Positions 36,974 through 44,918 are shown, counted from the first letter of the stretch. The stretch: DNA of 64,000 nt from Frankia sp. AgB1.9 (GCF_016786355.1 NZ_JADWYX010000006.1:1-64000); one strand, 5' to 3'. Made by a program: numbers and translations. Notes: generated by a model not told the origin, from the sequence alone.

Positions 36974-37585
36974 GTGTCCCGAAGCCTGGTCCGGCTCCCG
37001 CGGCAGCTCCGTCCGGTCGCACCCGAGCCGATCGGTCCCGCCATCGCCGACGGACCGGTGCGACGCGGGTTCCCAAGGCGCGCGCTCCTACGCACGGTGG
37101 CCGCGCTGGCAGTCCTCTTCTTGATGTTCATCGCCGCGACCCTGGCGATCATTGTCTTCCCGCCCACCGACCGTCCAGCACGCGCAAATGCGATCTTGAT
37201 GTTGGGCGGAGACGGCGACCGCCGCGACCGCGCGCTGGAACTGGCCCGCGCGGGGTACGCGCCCGTACTGGCGCTCTCCACACCGAGCACGCACGACTGC
37301 CCAACCGTCCCGAACGTCAAGGTGATCTGTTTCCGACCGGACCCGTTCACGACCCAGGGCGAGGCTCGGGAGGCCGGCCGGCTCGCGGCGCAATACGGCT
37401 GGACGCGCATGATCTTCGTAACGGACCGTTCTCAGAACGTCCGAGCCAGGCTGCGCATCGCCCGCTGCTACGACGGCAAGAAGATCATGGTGAGCGTCGA
37501 CCCGCCGGTCCGCGACTGGCCTTACCTCATCGCCTATCAGTGGAGTGCGATGTTCAAGGCCCTGGTCTGGCAACGAGGCTGCTGA
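36974..37585 (+). CDS. YdcF/SanA-like DUF218 membrane protein, second copy
   Basis: The 203-residue protein has a basic cytoplasmic N-terminus, one transmembrane helix (about 40-62) and a DUF218 domain: ANAILMLGGDGDRRDRALELARAGYAPVLALS, TTQGEAREAGRLAAQYGWTR, FVTDRSQNVRARLRIARCY. It ends KALVWQRGC, like the KALVFQRSC of its paralogue at 3444. Unlike that copy it lacks the Pro-rich tail. The GTG start follows a GAGG site. A role in envelope carbohydrate or lipid-carrier metabolism is likely from the family and the setting; the reaction is not known. Confidence 0.78.
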   Translation: MSRSLVRLPRQLRPVAPEPIGPAIADGPVRRGFPRRALLRTVAALAVLFLMFIAATLAIIVFPPTDRPARANAILMLGGDGDRRDRALELARAGYAPVLALSTPSTHDCPTVPNVKVICFRPDPFTTQGEAREAGRLAAQYGWTRMIFVTDRSQNVRARLRIARCYDGKKIMVSVDPPVRDWPYLIAYQWSAMFKALVWQRGC

Positions 37586-37676
37586 CCCGGACGTAGCCGA
37601 GTCTTCAACGAGCGGCCATTGAGCCGATACCCCCGCTAGTGTCCGCTCCGGCAAGGTTCGCCCGTCCTGGCATCCC

Positions 37677-37754
37677 CTGATCGCCGTTTCGGCCCTCTTG
37701 TGGTCGTTGCCGGGACTGTTTCGTAGCCACCAGAGGGCGAAAACGGCGATCAAG
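37677..37754. repeat. Dispersed palindromic repeat, copy B (reverse orientation)
   Basis: A 78-bp member of the family, in the opposite orientation to the other copies: its reverse complement aligns closely with copy C, including ggtggctacgaaacag. Ends are ctgatcgccgtttcggccct and agggcgaaaacggcgatcaa. It sits between convergent gene ends (37585 and 37852). Confidence 0.85.
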
Positions 37755-37851
37755 GCGACGGGCGCGGACCTCGGAGGTCACAGCACTAGCTATCGATGAC
37801 GCACCTCGCCCGACCAGAACCCAGTCAGGCCGTGGTCGTGGTCCGGGCAGG

Positions 37852-39237
37852 TCAGCCAAGGGTCGGCACGTAGTGCTCGACGAACACCGCGACGACCGTC
37901 GGCCACTGGGTGAGGCCGAGCTTCTCCTGGGGCGGGATGTCCTTGTCCGCCATGAGGTCGCGGTGCTCGTACACGGCGAGCGGGGTGGCCGTCCTCTTGT
38001 CGACGTCGATGGGGAAGGAACCCATCCCGTAGAAGGTCGCCTTGTCCTCGATGGACGAGTCGGGGAACGTGGCGAGGTATTTCGGCTTCCGTCCCCGGAA
38101 GCCGGGCGGCGGCGAGGCGGCGTCCTTCGGGATGCCGGCCCGGCGCACGTCGCCCTTCTGTACCGACGTCCACCAGTCGCCGATGGTGGGGCCGTGGTCG
38201 ACAAGCGTCCAGGTGACGGGCGCGCGCTCCAGCCTGGGCGCCTTCTCGTTGACCCATTCGGCCCTGGTCAGCGGTTCGAGGCCGCGGGCCCGAGTGTCCG
38301 TCGCCTCGGCTTCGATCCGGTACGGCAGCGGGAACACGAACGCCTCAGGGCCGCTCCAGTCCGACGGCCACAGCGCCTCGGCGACCGGGCGGTCCTGAAT
38401 GATCGTCCGCTGTTTTTCCGGCACCGCGAGGTACATCGAGTGGAAGTCGGTGCGGTGTAGAAGCTGGAACATGTCCTTCGGCGAGTCTGAACCGACCTTC
38501 ACCAGTGCGCGCTCGGGCGGCGCCTCCAGACCGCGTACCCGCGCCGACGCCGCCCGGACGTCGGGGCGGTCGCTGAAGTCGAAGATGCCCTTGCTCTCCG
38601 TCGGGTGGAACCCCGTCAGGTCATCGCCGGAGACGAACGACAGCGGTGCGCGGGTGGCCCGGACCAGGAACAGGTGGCACGCGGTCAGGAAACCGTAGAG
38701 TTCGGCGGCCCCCGCGTTCTCAGCCTCCTGACAGGCGGGAATCGCGGTGCTCAGGTACTCGAAGAACCCGCTCTCCTCCTGGGCGACCTGGGAATGCGAT
38801 TCGCTGTGCCCGGCGGTCCGGTCCCACACGGTGGACAGCAGCTTGCCTATTCCGGTCAGCGGCACGCCGAGGGTGCCCTGCGCCTGCGCGCCGAAAGTCT
38901 CGTCGTAGATCAGGATGGCGCAGTCCGCCTGCCAGACGCCGCCGGCGAGCTCGCCGCCCTTCTTGAAGACCCGGACGCCGCCGGAGGCCGGCCTGGTATC
39001 CAGGATCGCCTGGGCGAGCCCGGTGAGGGCGCTCACGGCCGCATTCGCGCCCTTGACGTCCTCGACGGCCGGGGTGACGAACTCCAGGTCCGCGCTCGCG
39101 CCCGGCCGGCGGGACTCGTCGCCCTCCAGCGTCGCCTTGGTGAGCGTGTGTCGCCAGGCAACCTGACGCTCGGCCACTCCGACGACGAACGGCCCCTTCA
39201 CGAACGCATTGGCCGTCTGATACTCGAACCCGAACAT
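37852..39237 (-). CDS. Uncharacterised 461-residue protein
   Basis: I do not recognise a family. The protein starts MFGFEYQTANAFVKG (ATG at 39237, GGGGGA site upstream) and has no signal peptide, membrane helix or obvious nucleotide-binding loop. It is soluble-looking with mixed alpha/beta composition, Trp/Phe-rich blocks (FHSMYLAVPEKQ, FVFPLPYRIEAEA, TIGDWWTSVQKGD) and a glycine-rich stretch GFRGRKPKYLATFPD. It is the first gene after repeat copy B and the left edge of an accessory-looking island. Its codon composition resembles the flanking genes. A role in the island is unknown; real coding status is likely given its length and even GC3 pattern. Confidence 0.7.
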   Translation of the reverse strand: MFGFEYQTANAFVKGPFVVGVAERQVAWRHTLTKATLEGDESRRPGASADLEFVTPAVEDVKGANAAVSALTGLAQAILDTRPASGGVRVFKKGGELAGGVWQADCAILIYDETFGAQAQGTLGVPLTGIGKLLSTVWDRTAGHSESHSQVAQEESGFFEYLSTAIPACQEAENAGAAELYGFLTACHLFLVRATRAPLSFVSGDDLTGFHPTESKGIFDFSDRPDVRAASARVRGLEAPPERALVKVGSDSPKDMFQLLHRTDFHSMYLAVPEKQRTIIQDRPVAEALWPSDWSGPEAFVFPLPYRIEAEATDTRARGLEPLTRAEWVNEKAPRLERAPVTWTLVDHGPTIGDWWTSVQKGDVRRAGIPKDAASPPPGFRGRKPKYLATFPDSSIEDKATFYGMGSFPIDVDKRTATPLAVYEHRDLMADKDIPPQEKLGLTQWPTVVAVFVEHYVPTLG

Positions 39238-39612
39238 GGCCGCGATCCCCCGCCCCCGGACGCCCCCCGCCCGCCAGGCGAACACGATAGCGGCCCAGGC
39301 GACCACCATTCGTGACATCACCGCAATGAACCGAAACGTCCGACCGGTCCCTCAGCCGCACCACAGGCGAGGAGGCTCGAGACCCGACGGCCACAGCGGT
39401 GGCCCACACTGCTACATCGCTGCTCCAGCGCCCACTGGACCACGTATTGGAGGAGGAGCAGCCGCGATGACCAGCGAATCAGCACGCAAGCGGCGAGCGG
39501 CGATCCGGGCCGCCTGGAGGCGCCCGGGCCGACGGCGACCAGCCCGTCCACGATCTCGACGCCCGCGCACCGCTCCTCCGACCAGGATTCGCACTGCTCC
39601 GCCTTGACCTGC

Positions 39613-39661
39613 GCAGTACAACACTGGTCACCTCGACACTGTCTGGTCATGCAGTACAGTT
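39613..39661 (+). promoter_or_regulatory. Direct repeats and promoter candidate of the toxin-antitoxin pair
   Basis: gcagtaca occurs at 39613-39620 and 39651-39658. TCGACA (39633-39638) followed after 16 nt by TACAGT (39655-39660) is a plausible -35/-10 pair upstream of the antitoxin start at 39727. The repeats could be an autoregulatory operator, as usual for such pairs. Confidence 0.35.
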
Positions 39662-39726
39662 ACGAGACGTCGAGCGCTGGCTGGGCACGCGCGACGCGCG
39701 GGATGCGACATCGAGAGGGGTGCGAC

Positions 39727-40269
39727 ATGATGAAGGGAGCTGACGTGGGCGAGTTGGCAACCCGAGTCGTGGAGGAGGCATCCGTGGCGACCAGTGGAGA
39801 ACCCGTCGTGCCTTCTCCCGAGGAGGCATCCGCCACTGTCCCGTTGGCCGACGTCCTGACGCCTGACGACAGCTCGGAGAGCCGGAGGCCCCTGCCGTAC
39901 CGCCTGGTTGGCGGCCGGCACGAGGCGGAACTGCCCGAGCCGGTTGTCGAAGTTCTGCGACAGGTGGCCTCGGCGATGGCGGCGGGGCGAGCGGTATCCG
40001 TCGTCATTCTGGACGGCGAACTCACGGTCCGCGAGGCCGCCGAGTTGCTGGGCGTCCCACGCGCCGAAATGCTCAGACTTCTGGACATCGGCGAGATCCC
40101 GTTCACCCGACCGCGGTCGGGCCGCCGGGTTCGGCTGGACGGCCTGCTGGCCTACAAGGAAAGGCTCGGGCACCGCCGACGTGAACTGCTGGACGAGATG
40201 ACGGCCGATGCCACAGCGGAAGGCACCTACGGCATCTCGTCCGAGGACTGGGCGAACGGCGCGGCATGA
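39727..40269 (+). CDS. Excisionase-type HTH antitoxin of a PIN toxin pair
   Basis: The 180-residue protein has a disordered acidic N-terminal half and a C-terminal helix-turn-helix of the MerR/excisionase type (TVREAAELLGVPRAEMLRLL, then a wing GEIPFTRPRSGRRVRLDGLLAYKER). Its placement directly before a PIN-domain gene marks it as the DNA-binding antitoxin. The ATG at 39727 has a GAGAGGGG site. A GTG at 39745 with AAGGGAG 5 nt upstream is a strong alternative giving 174 residues. The stop codon overlaps an ATG in another frame (40266), which opens a short minicistron leading to the toxin start. Confidence 0.78.
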   Translation: MMKGADVGELATRVVEEASVATSGEPVVPSPEEASATVPLADVLTPDDSSESRRPLPYRLVGGRHEAELPEPVVEVLRQVASAMAAGRAVSVVILDGELTVREAAELLGVPRAEMLRLLDIGEIPFTRPRSGRRVRLDGLLAYKERLGHRRRELLDEMTADATAEGTYGISSEDWANGAA

Positions 40270-40322
40270 GAATCGGCCGTATAGCTCGCGAACGGGCGCG
40301 AACGACACATTCCTGGCCGTGA
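40266..40322 (+). CDS. Putative 18-residue coupling minicistron between antitoxin and toxin
   Basis: An ATG overlapping the antitoxin stop (ATGA at 40266-40269) opens 18 codons encoding a basic peptide, MRIGRIARERARTTHSWP. It ends with TGA at 40320-40322, which overlaps the toxin GTG start (GTGA at 40319-40322). This geometry would carry terminating ribosomes from antitoxin to toxin. There is no clear ribosome site of its own. It may be chance. Confidence 0.35.
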   Translation: MRIGRIARERARTTHSWP

Positions 40323-40945
40323 TCGTCGCCGTACTGGACGCGAACGTCCTCATCCCCAACGCGTTATGTGATCTTCTTTTGCGCCTCGCCGAGGAGCAGG
40401 TGTTCGTCCCGCGCTGGTCGGCTCACATCCTCGACGAGGTCGCCAGGAACCTGCCCGCCCAGTCCAGATCGGCGGCGGAACGACGGATCAGGTACATGAC
40501 CGAGGCGTTCCACGGTGCCGCGGTCAGCGGTTACGAGCACCTCATCCCGACGATGGCCAACGACGTGAAGGACCGGCATGTTCTGGCCGCCGCAGTCGCC
40601 GGAGACGCGGATTTGATCGTTACGTGTGACCTGAAGGACTTCCCCAGCGAGTCCTGCGAGAAGTACGCGGTGGAAATCGAACATCCCGACGCCTTCCTGT
40701 TGGGCGTACTCGACCGCGATCAGACCCTGGTACTCGGCGTCCTACATGACCAGGCCGCGAGCACGGGCCGCCGCGGTCCCCGCCTCTCCGTGCCGGACGT
40801 CCTCCAGTACGTCGCGCGTGCCGGGGCGCGTCGGTTCGCCGACGAGATTGGGGCGATGCTGCCAGCGAACCTCCGCGTCGAGGCGCTTGCCGGCTCGGTC
40901 CTGACAGCGCGGATTGAGGCGAGAGACCCGGCACAGGCTGGTTGA
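40319..40945 (+). CDS. PIN-domain toxin (VapC-like ribonuclease)
   Basis: The 208-residue protein opens VAVLDANVLIPNALCDLLL, with the first PIN acidic residue. The others appear in HILDEV (Glu/Asp), NDVKDRHVLAAAV and IVTCDLKDFP, matching the metal-binding quartet of PIN nucleases. Such toxins cleave RNA, often tRNA, when freed from their antitoxin. A C-terminal segment of about 70 residues (LSVPDVLQYVARAGARRFADEI) extends past the domain. The start is taken at GTG 40319 so that the domain begins at residue 1-5; no strong ribosome site is present, consistent with translational coupling from upstream. Confidence 0.8.
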   Translation: MIVAVLDANVLIPNALCDLLLRLAEEQVFVPRWSAHILDEVARNLPAQSRSAAERRIRYMTEAFHGAAVSGYEHLIPTMANDVKDRHVLAAAVAGDADLIVTCDLKDFPSESCEKYAVEIEHPDAFLLGVLDRDQTLVLGVLHDQAASTGRRGPRLSVPDVLQYVARAGARRFADEIGAMLPANLRVEALAGSVLTARIEARDPAQAG

Positions 40946-40988
40946 TCGCCACCTCGTGCCGGCCGATCGGCGCGGCTGATCTCGGTCG

Positions 40989-41429
40989 TCAACCACCCGA
41001 TCCGTAGGCCGCCCGGCGGAATATCAGGCTGGCAGGGTAGTCGCCCGCGGCGGCCCGGAAGAGTTTCCGCCTGCCGTCAATCGCGCGCCCGTTCCGCAGT
41101 TGCTCCCCGACCTCGCTCCACCAGTCCCGCGCGTTCCCGCCGGCTCCGAAGACGGGGAGGAGGGTCGAGGGGAGACTGGCCTGCCTCAGCAGTGCCCCGA
41201 CCGCCGAAGCGGACTGGTACGCCTTGGCCAGTGCCTTGATCTCGTCGTCGGACAGTCCCTCGGCCTCGCCGTCCCGGGCCGGCGGATTCCCCGATGCAGG
41301 CCGACCGCCGGCCGGCGCGACACCTCCGTCCGCCGGCCGGGAATCACCCGCCCGCGCATTGTCGCCCACGGCGACGTTTCCCCCATTGGCACTGATGTTG
41401 CCAAACGAGTATTTCGACGCTTCAGACAC
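40989..41429 (-). CDS. EAD1-like adaptor with N-terminal amyloid-type motif
   Basis: The 146-residue protein has two parts. Residues 7-29 (YSFGNISANGGNVAVGDNAR and following AGD) resemble the short Gly/Asn amyloid motifs of bacterial NLR-type systems, with a RHIM-like V-x-V-G core. Residues about 58-136 match an effector-associated domain 1: LSDDEIKALAKAYQSASAVGALL, RDWWSEVGEQLRNG, RRKLFRAAAGDYP. EADs are helical death-like adaptor domains that link sensors and effectors in conflict systems. It starts with GTG (AGGGAG site) 3 nt after the upstream gene, which carries the same motif at its C-terminus. Domain assignment is from pattern recognition. Confidence 0.72.
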   Translation of the reverse strand: MSEASKYSFGNISANGGNVAVGDNARAGDSRPADGGVAPAGGRPASGNPPARDGEAEGLSDDEIKALAKAYQSASAVGALLRQASLPSTLLPVFGAGGNARDWWSEVGEQLRNGRAIDGRRKLFRAAAGDYPASLIFRRAAYGSGG

Positions 41430-41432
41430 CGT

Positions 41433-43265
41433 TCAGCTCCCTGTTGTCCCGTCTTTCGGCTTGTCCGGACCCGCGGGCCCGCCGGGCCGTCGCCCGCCCG
41501 ACGGGCTGTTGTTGCCGCCGGCGCCGGGCGGCCGCTCCCGCCCGTCCCCGGCCCGGCTGTTCGTCCCGATCGCGACGTTGTCGCCGACGACATCGCCGAA
41601 CAGGTAGCTGGTGATGTTGTTGACGACGGTCCGCCGGCGGTCGGTCAGGTCGGAGGTATCGACGCCGCGGGCGTCGAGGAACTCCTCCAGGGCGCGGAGC
41701 AGCTGGTCCTGCAGGCGGGCGACCTGGCCCTGCTCGTCGATGCGTGAGTTGTAATACCGGTGTTCCTCGCGGGCGACGATCTCCCGCAGCGAGTACGCGA
41801 GCCCATAGTCGAAGCGGCGCAGCCGGCGAATGGAGCGGGCGTCCCGCGCGGACTGCCGCTGGTGGCGCAGTTCCTTGACAAGCTCGCCCACGCATCGGCG
41901 CGGGCTGCCGAGAAGGCTGCCCAGGGTCTGCCGGGAGGCGGCGCGCACGATGTCCCAGGCTCTCTCGCGGGCACCGGCCAGACCGGCGACGTCACCGAGC
42001 CAGGACTCGTCGACCGGCAGCAGGCCGTGCGCGGACACCTCGATCATCAACAGGTTCGCGCTGAGCTCCGCCCGGACGAACATGGTGACGACCAGCTCGC
42101 CGTCCCAGCCGGTCAGCTGGAGGCAGAGGTACGCGCGTCTTTTGGGCTGCGGGTGGTAGAGCGCCGCGAGCAGCCGGTCGTGGGGCAGCTCGGTGACCGA
42201 CGGGTGGGCCCGCTCGGGGACCAGATCGAGATATCCGCCGACGGCCATGCCATCGACGTAGAGCCGGTGGCCACACCAGAGGCCCGGAATCTTGACGCTC
42301 GCGGCCGACGTCCGTAGGAAACGGTGCAGCGCGGTGACGTCGATCGGCTCGGGGGTCGCGCGCTCGCCGTCGCCGCTTTCCTTGCCGCGAGTGACGTCCA
42401 CGACGATGGGAAAGCCACCGAGCCGGTCCCCGGAACCAACGAATGGATCTTTCTTTCGCTTGTTTCCGTAAATGATGACATTCGCCGCCCCAGTGTCGCG
42501 GGCGCGGTCCAGGATCCACCCCGGCAGCGGCCGGGCCAGGTCGAACGGGTTTTTGGTCCGGTCGAGCAGGGCCGCCGCCTTTCCCGCGCCGATCGACAGG
42601 TCGGCGACGACGGTAAGCCAGGCGACGACGAGGCCGCCGGCGAGCACCAGCAGGTCCGCCCAGGGCATCGACGCGCCGCCCCGGACGAGAAGGACCGCGA
42701 CACCCGCCACAACGGCGAGCAGTACGACCAGCGCCAACGCGCCCTTTTCCGAGCTGATCTGCCGCCACAGCAGCCCGAGCACCCGCCGGACAGTGACCGG
42801 CTTGTCGCCCCGCCAGCGCCGTAACGCCGCCCGCCCGACGACCACGGCGCCGACGACGAGAACGGCTGAGACGAGTGTGACGCCGGCGCCGAACCGCAGG
42901 TCCAGATCAACCAGCACGTCGGTGGGAGGTCCGACGAGCAGAAGCAGAAGGACGCCGTCCCGGGTACGGCGGCGTCGGCGAGAGGCCAGGGCGTGCTGCA
43001 GCACCGCGGGCAGGTTCACCGAGTAGCACGGCGCCCAGGCCCGGTGCCGTTCCCGAACGGTCCGCGAGAGCACCAGGTCGGTCAGCGGGTTCGAGAGGTG
43101 GACCGCGGCACACAGGGACCGGGTCGGCGGGCTGTCAATCGCGTCGCCGTAATCGTCTGCCGCGAGCAGGCCAGTGGCGGTCGGCTGATCGGCCTCCGGT
43201 TCACGGAATGGTGGGTCGACGGCCGTCGGACCGCCAGCTCGGCGAGATGGGTTCCAGAGCGCCAT
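41433..43265 (-). CDS. Multi-pass membrane protein with C-terminal amyloid-type motif
   Basis: The 610-residue protein has an N-terminal region (1-90) without features, four hydrophobic helices near 105-250 (such as GVLLLLLVGPP, VTLVSAVLVVGAVVV, LALVVLLAVVAGVAVLLV, LLVLAGGLVVAWLTVV), then a large cytosolic domain with IIYGNKRKKDPFVGSG and a YLCLQLTGWDGELVV strand. The C-terminus (554-576) carries YLFGDVVGDNVAIGTNSRAGDG, almost the same motif as the next gene's N-terminus, then a Gly/Pro tail. No enzymatic motif is seen. By analogy with paired amyloid-signalling systems it may be a membrane executor activated by the EAD1 protein. That is an inference. Confidence 0.72.
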   Translation of the reverse strand: MALWNPSRRAGGPTAVDPPFREPEADQPTATGLLAADDYGDAIDSPPTRSLCAAVHLSNPLTDLVLSRTVRERHRAWAPCYSVNLPAVLQHALASRRRRRTRDGVLLLLLVGPPTDVLVDLDLRFGAGVTLVSAVLVVGAVVVGRAALRRWRGDKPVTVRRVLGLLWRQISSEKGALALVVLLAVVAGVAVLLVRGGASMPWADLLVLAGGLVVAWLTVVADLSIGAGKAAALLDRTKNPFDLARPLPGWILDRARDTGAANVIIYGNKRKKDPFVGSGDRLGGFPIVVDVTRGKESGDGERATPEPIDVTALHRFLRTSAASVKIPGLWCGHRLYVDGMAVGGYLDLVPERAHPSVTELPHDRLLAALYHPQPKRRAYLCLQLTGWDGELVVTMFVRAELSANLLMIEVSAHGLLPVDESWLGDVAGLAGARERAWDIVRAASRQTLGSLLGSPRRCVGELVKELRHQRQSARDARSIRRLRRFDYGLAYSLREIVAREEHRYYNSRIDEQGQVARLQDQLLRALEEFLDARGVDTSDLTDRRRTVVNNITSYLFGDVVGDNVAIGTNSRAGDGRERPPGAGGNNSPSGGRRPGGPAGPDKPKDGTTGS

Positions 43266-43594
43266 GGTTACCCCCGTATCCAGGTCGCGCAGGCCCAGAA
43301 GGCCGGCCTGACGATGGAAGACCCGGCGATGGCGCTTCTAGGCGCGCCGCCAGCGGTGCCGGGTGGGGGCCGGTCCATGAACCTGGCCGAAGTGTAGGGC
43401 CCGTCGTACGGCTGGATCCCACTCTTTTCCTATATTCAGTTGGATAGAAGTTGACACACCCGAGCGATCTGGTTGTCCGTTCAGATGGGCGGTGACGGAC
43501 CGGGGGCCGCACAGATCGGTCGGTGAGGCGGCGTTTCGAGCTGCCGGCCCCCGGCGCACCTCGCCCTTGTGCACCGACGTCGCCTTCGGGCGGA
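43266..43594. other. 329-bp gap upstream of the membrane executor gene
   Basis: No gene is recognised. An AT-rich patch at about 43430-43456 reads, on the minus strand, gtcaacttctatccaactga followed by atatagg, giving a possible -10 (TATAGG) about 165 nt upstream of the 43265 start. On the plus strand a TTGACA (43452-43457) has no matching -10. Confidence 0.4.
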
Positions 43595-44134
43595 TCAGGG
43601 GCCGGGCTTTCCGCCGCGCACGACATGCAGGACGACGATGTGGGCGCGGACCGGGTCCGGCTCGACCACGACCTCCGTCGCCCAGCAGGCGACGGCGAGC
43701 AGGTGGCGCGCGTCTTCGAGGTCGTCGAAGCTGATGCCCGGCGGGCACCAGAGCACCACCCGCTCGCCGTAGGGGCGGGCCGAGGTCCACAACACGGCCG
43801 GCAGCTTGCCGTCGCGCGAGTGAACCCAGGCGTTCCTGCACCCGACGCGCACGCGATGCTGCACCATGACGACCCATGCCCGGTCGGCGGCCCATGCTCG
43901 AAGCCGCGGTGTCACCGCCGCGAACGCGGCCGTCCCGAGAATGATCGCGAGCGTCCACCAGGGCCCCACCGCGGTAAGCAGGCCCACTACGACGGCGCCG
44001 CACCCGATGATGGCGATGGTCTCGTAGCGCCAGCGCCACGCGATCGTCAGCAGGTTCGGCCGAGGCAGCGTGGTCAGGGCCCGTCGCAAGGTGTCAAGAA
44101 CGTCCCGCTCGGCGGGACCGCTCGGCCGGGACAT
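43595..44134 (-). CDS. Two-helix membrane protein of conjugative-element type
   Basis: The 179-residue protein has two adjacent transmembrane helices (about 38-75) and a cytosolic domain with VMVQHRVRVGCRNAWVHSRDGKLPAVLW and CPPGISFDDLEDARHLLAVACWA. It resembles the small proteins encoded beside FtsK/SpoIIIE-like transfer genes in actinobacterial integrative conjugative elements. No such ATPase, integrase or replication gene is present nearby, so this looks like a remnant or domesticated piece. Its start codon shares one base with the stop of the gene before it. Family recognition is from memory and moderate. Confidence 0.6.
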   Translation of the reverse strand: MSRPSGPAERDVLDTLRRALTTLPRPNLLTIAWRWRYETIAIIGCGAVVVGLLTAVGPWWTLAIILGTAAFAAVTPRLRAWAADRAWVVMVQHRVRVGCRNAWVHSRDGKLPAVLWTSARPYGERVVLWCPPGISFDDLEDARHLLAVACWATEVVVEPDPVRAHIVVLHVVRGGKPGP

Positions 44135-44481
44135 CAGCGCTCACCTCCCGTCCCACTCGCCGGGCGCGCCCGAGGGACTGGTGCGCGTCGCGCGTTCCCG
44201 TCGAGATGGCTTTCGGACCGGAGGAAGTCGTCGCCGATGGCGGTGTTGGTGCGCGGCGTACCACCGGTGGTGTCGCGGCTGGCTGGACGGGCGGCGGATC
44301 GGAGGGTGTCGAAGCGAGGGTCCCGGTACGTCCGGGACAGGCCGCCGCGGCCCGTGGTTACCTGCCACCCCCGCTCCTCGGCGATGCGCGCGTCCGAGGC
44401 GTGTAGGCGCTCCCCGGCGCGCGCAAGGACGCGCTGGAAATGGGCTCGAAGGGCTCGTCGGACGGTGGTAACGTTCCACAT
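44134..44481 (-). CDS. Small protein paired with the conjugative-type membrane protein
   Basis: The 115-residue product from the ATG at 44481 (AGGGA site 6 nt upstream) is basic and Arg-rich. The central segment GWQVTTGRGGLSRTYRDPRFDTL is like small conserved proteins next to transfer genes of actinobacterial mobile elements. The C-terminal third is low complexity. A GTG at 44499 would add six residues. It overlaps the next gene by one base, so the two form an operon. No function is known. Confidence 0.55.
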   Translation of the reverse strand: MWNVTTVRRALRAHFQRVLARAGERLHASDARIAEERGWQVTTGRGGLSRTYRDPRFDTLRSAARPASRDTTGGTPRTNTAIGDDFLRSESHLDGNARRAPVPRARPASGTGGER

Positions 44482-44522
44482 GGTGCATCCCTGGTTCACG
44501 TCACTTGGTTCATGTCAACGGT

Positions 44523-44552
44523 GTGAGCACAGTTGGAGTGAGCACAGTTGGA
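44523..44552. repeat. Perfect 15-bp tandem duplication
   Basis: gtgagcacagttgga occurs twice without a gap, 42-71 nt upstream of the conjugative-type pair (minus strand). It may be an operator or a slippage product. Confidence 0.7.
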
Positions 44553-44868
44553 CCAGCACCAAGCCGGCGGTGTTCGAGCACCAGTCGGCAAGGCGCATGA
44601 ATCGGCCAATGACCGATTCACCTGCCGCGGGAGCGCTGCGTGGCCTGCCAGGGCGGCGCGGCGCTTTCGTCTCCGGGCAGACGCCCCGGACAGTGCGGTG
44701 CGTTTCCCGATAGGCCGCTCCTCCCATGCCTCAGGCGTCCTGAGGGGCGGTCGCGGCCGGCTCCGCCGCCGCCGGCCGCGTGGTCCCGATGTTGACCACA
44801 CGGCGTCGGAACGTTGGACCCGCCTGCTTTCCTTCACCACCCCGTGGCTATAGAGTCGCCCATGCCTG

Positions 44869-44918
44869 TACCGTTGGCAAGTACCAATCGGTCGATACCA
44901 ATCGATCCGTACCAACAG
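44869..44918 (+). promoter_or_regulatory. Four iterons upstream of the XRE regulator
   Basis: taccgttgg (44869), taccaatcg (44882), taccaatcg (44896) and taccaacag (44910) are spaced 13, 14 and 14 nt apart. They follow a TATAGA -10 candidate at 44849-44854 and end 49 nt before the regulator start, so they fall in its leader. They may be a binding array for that regulator. Confidence 0.5.
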
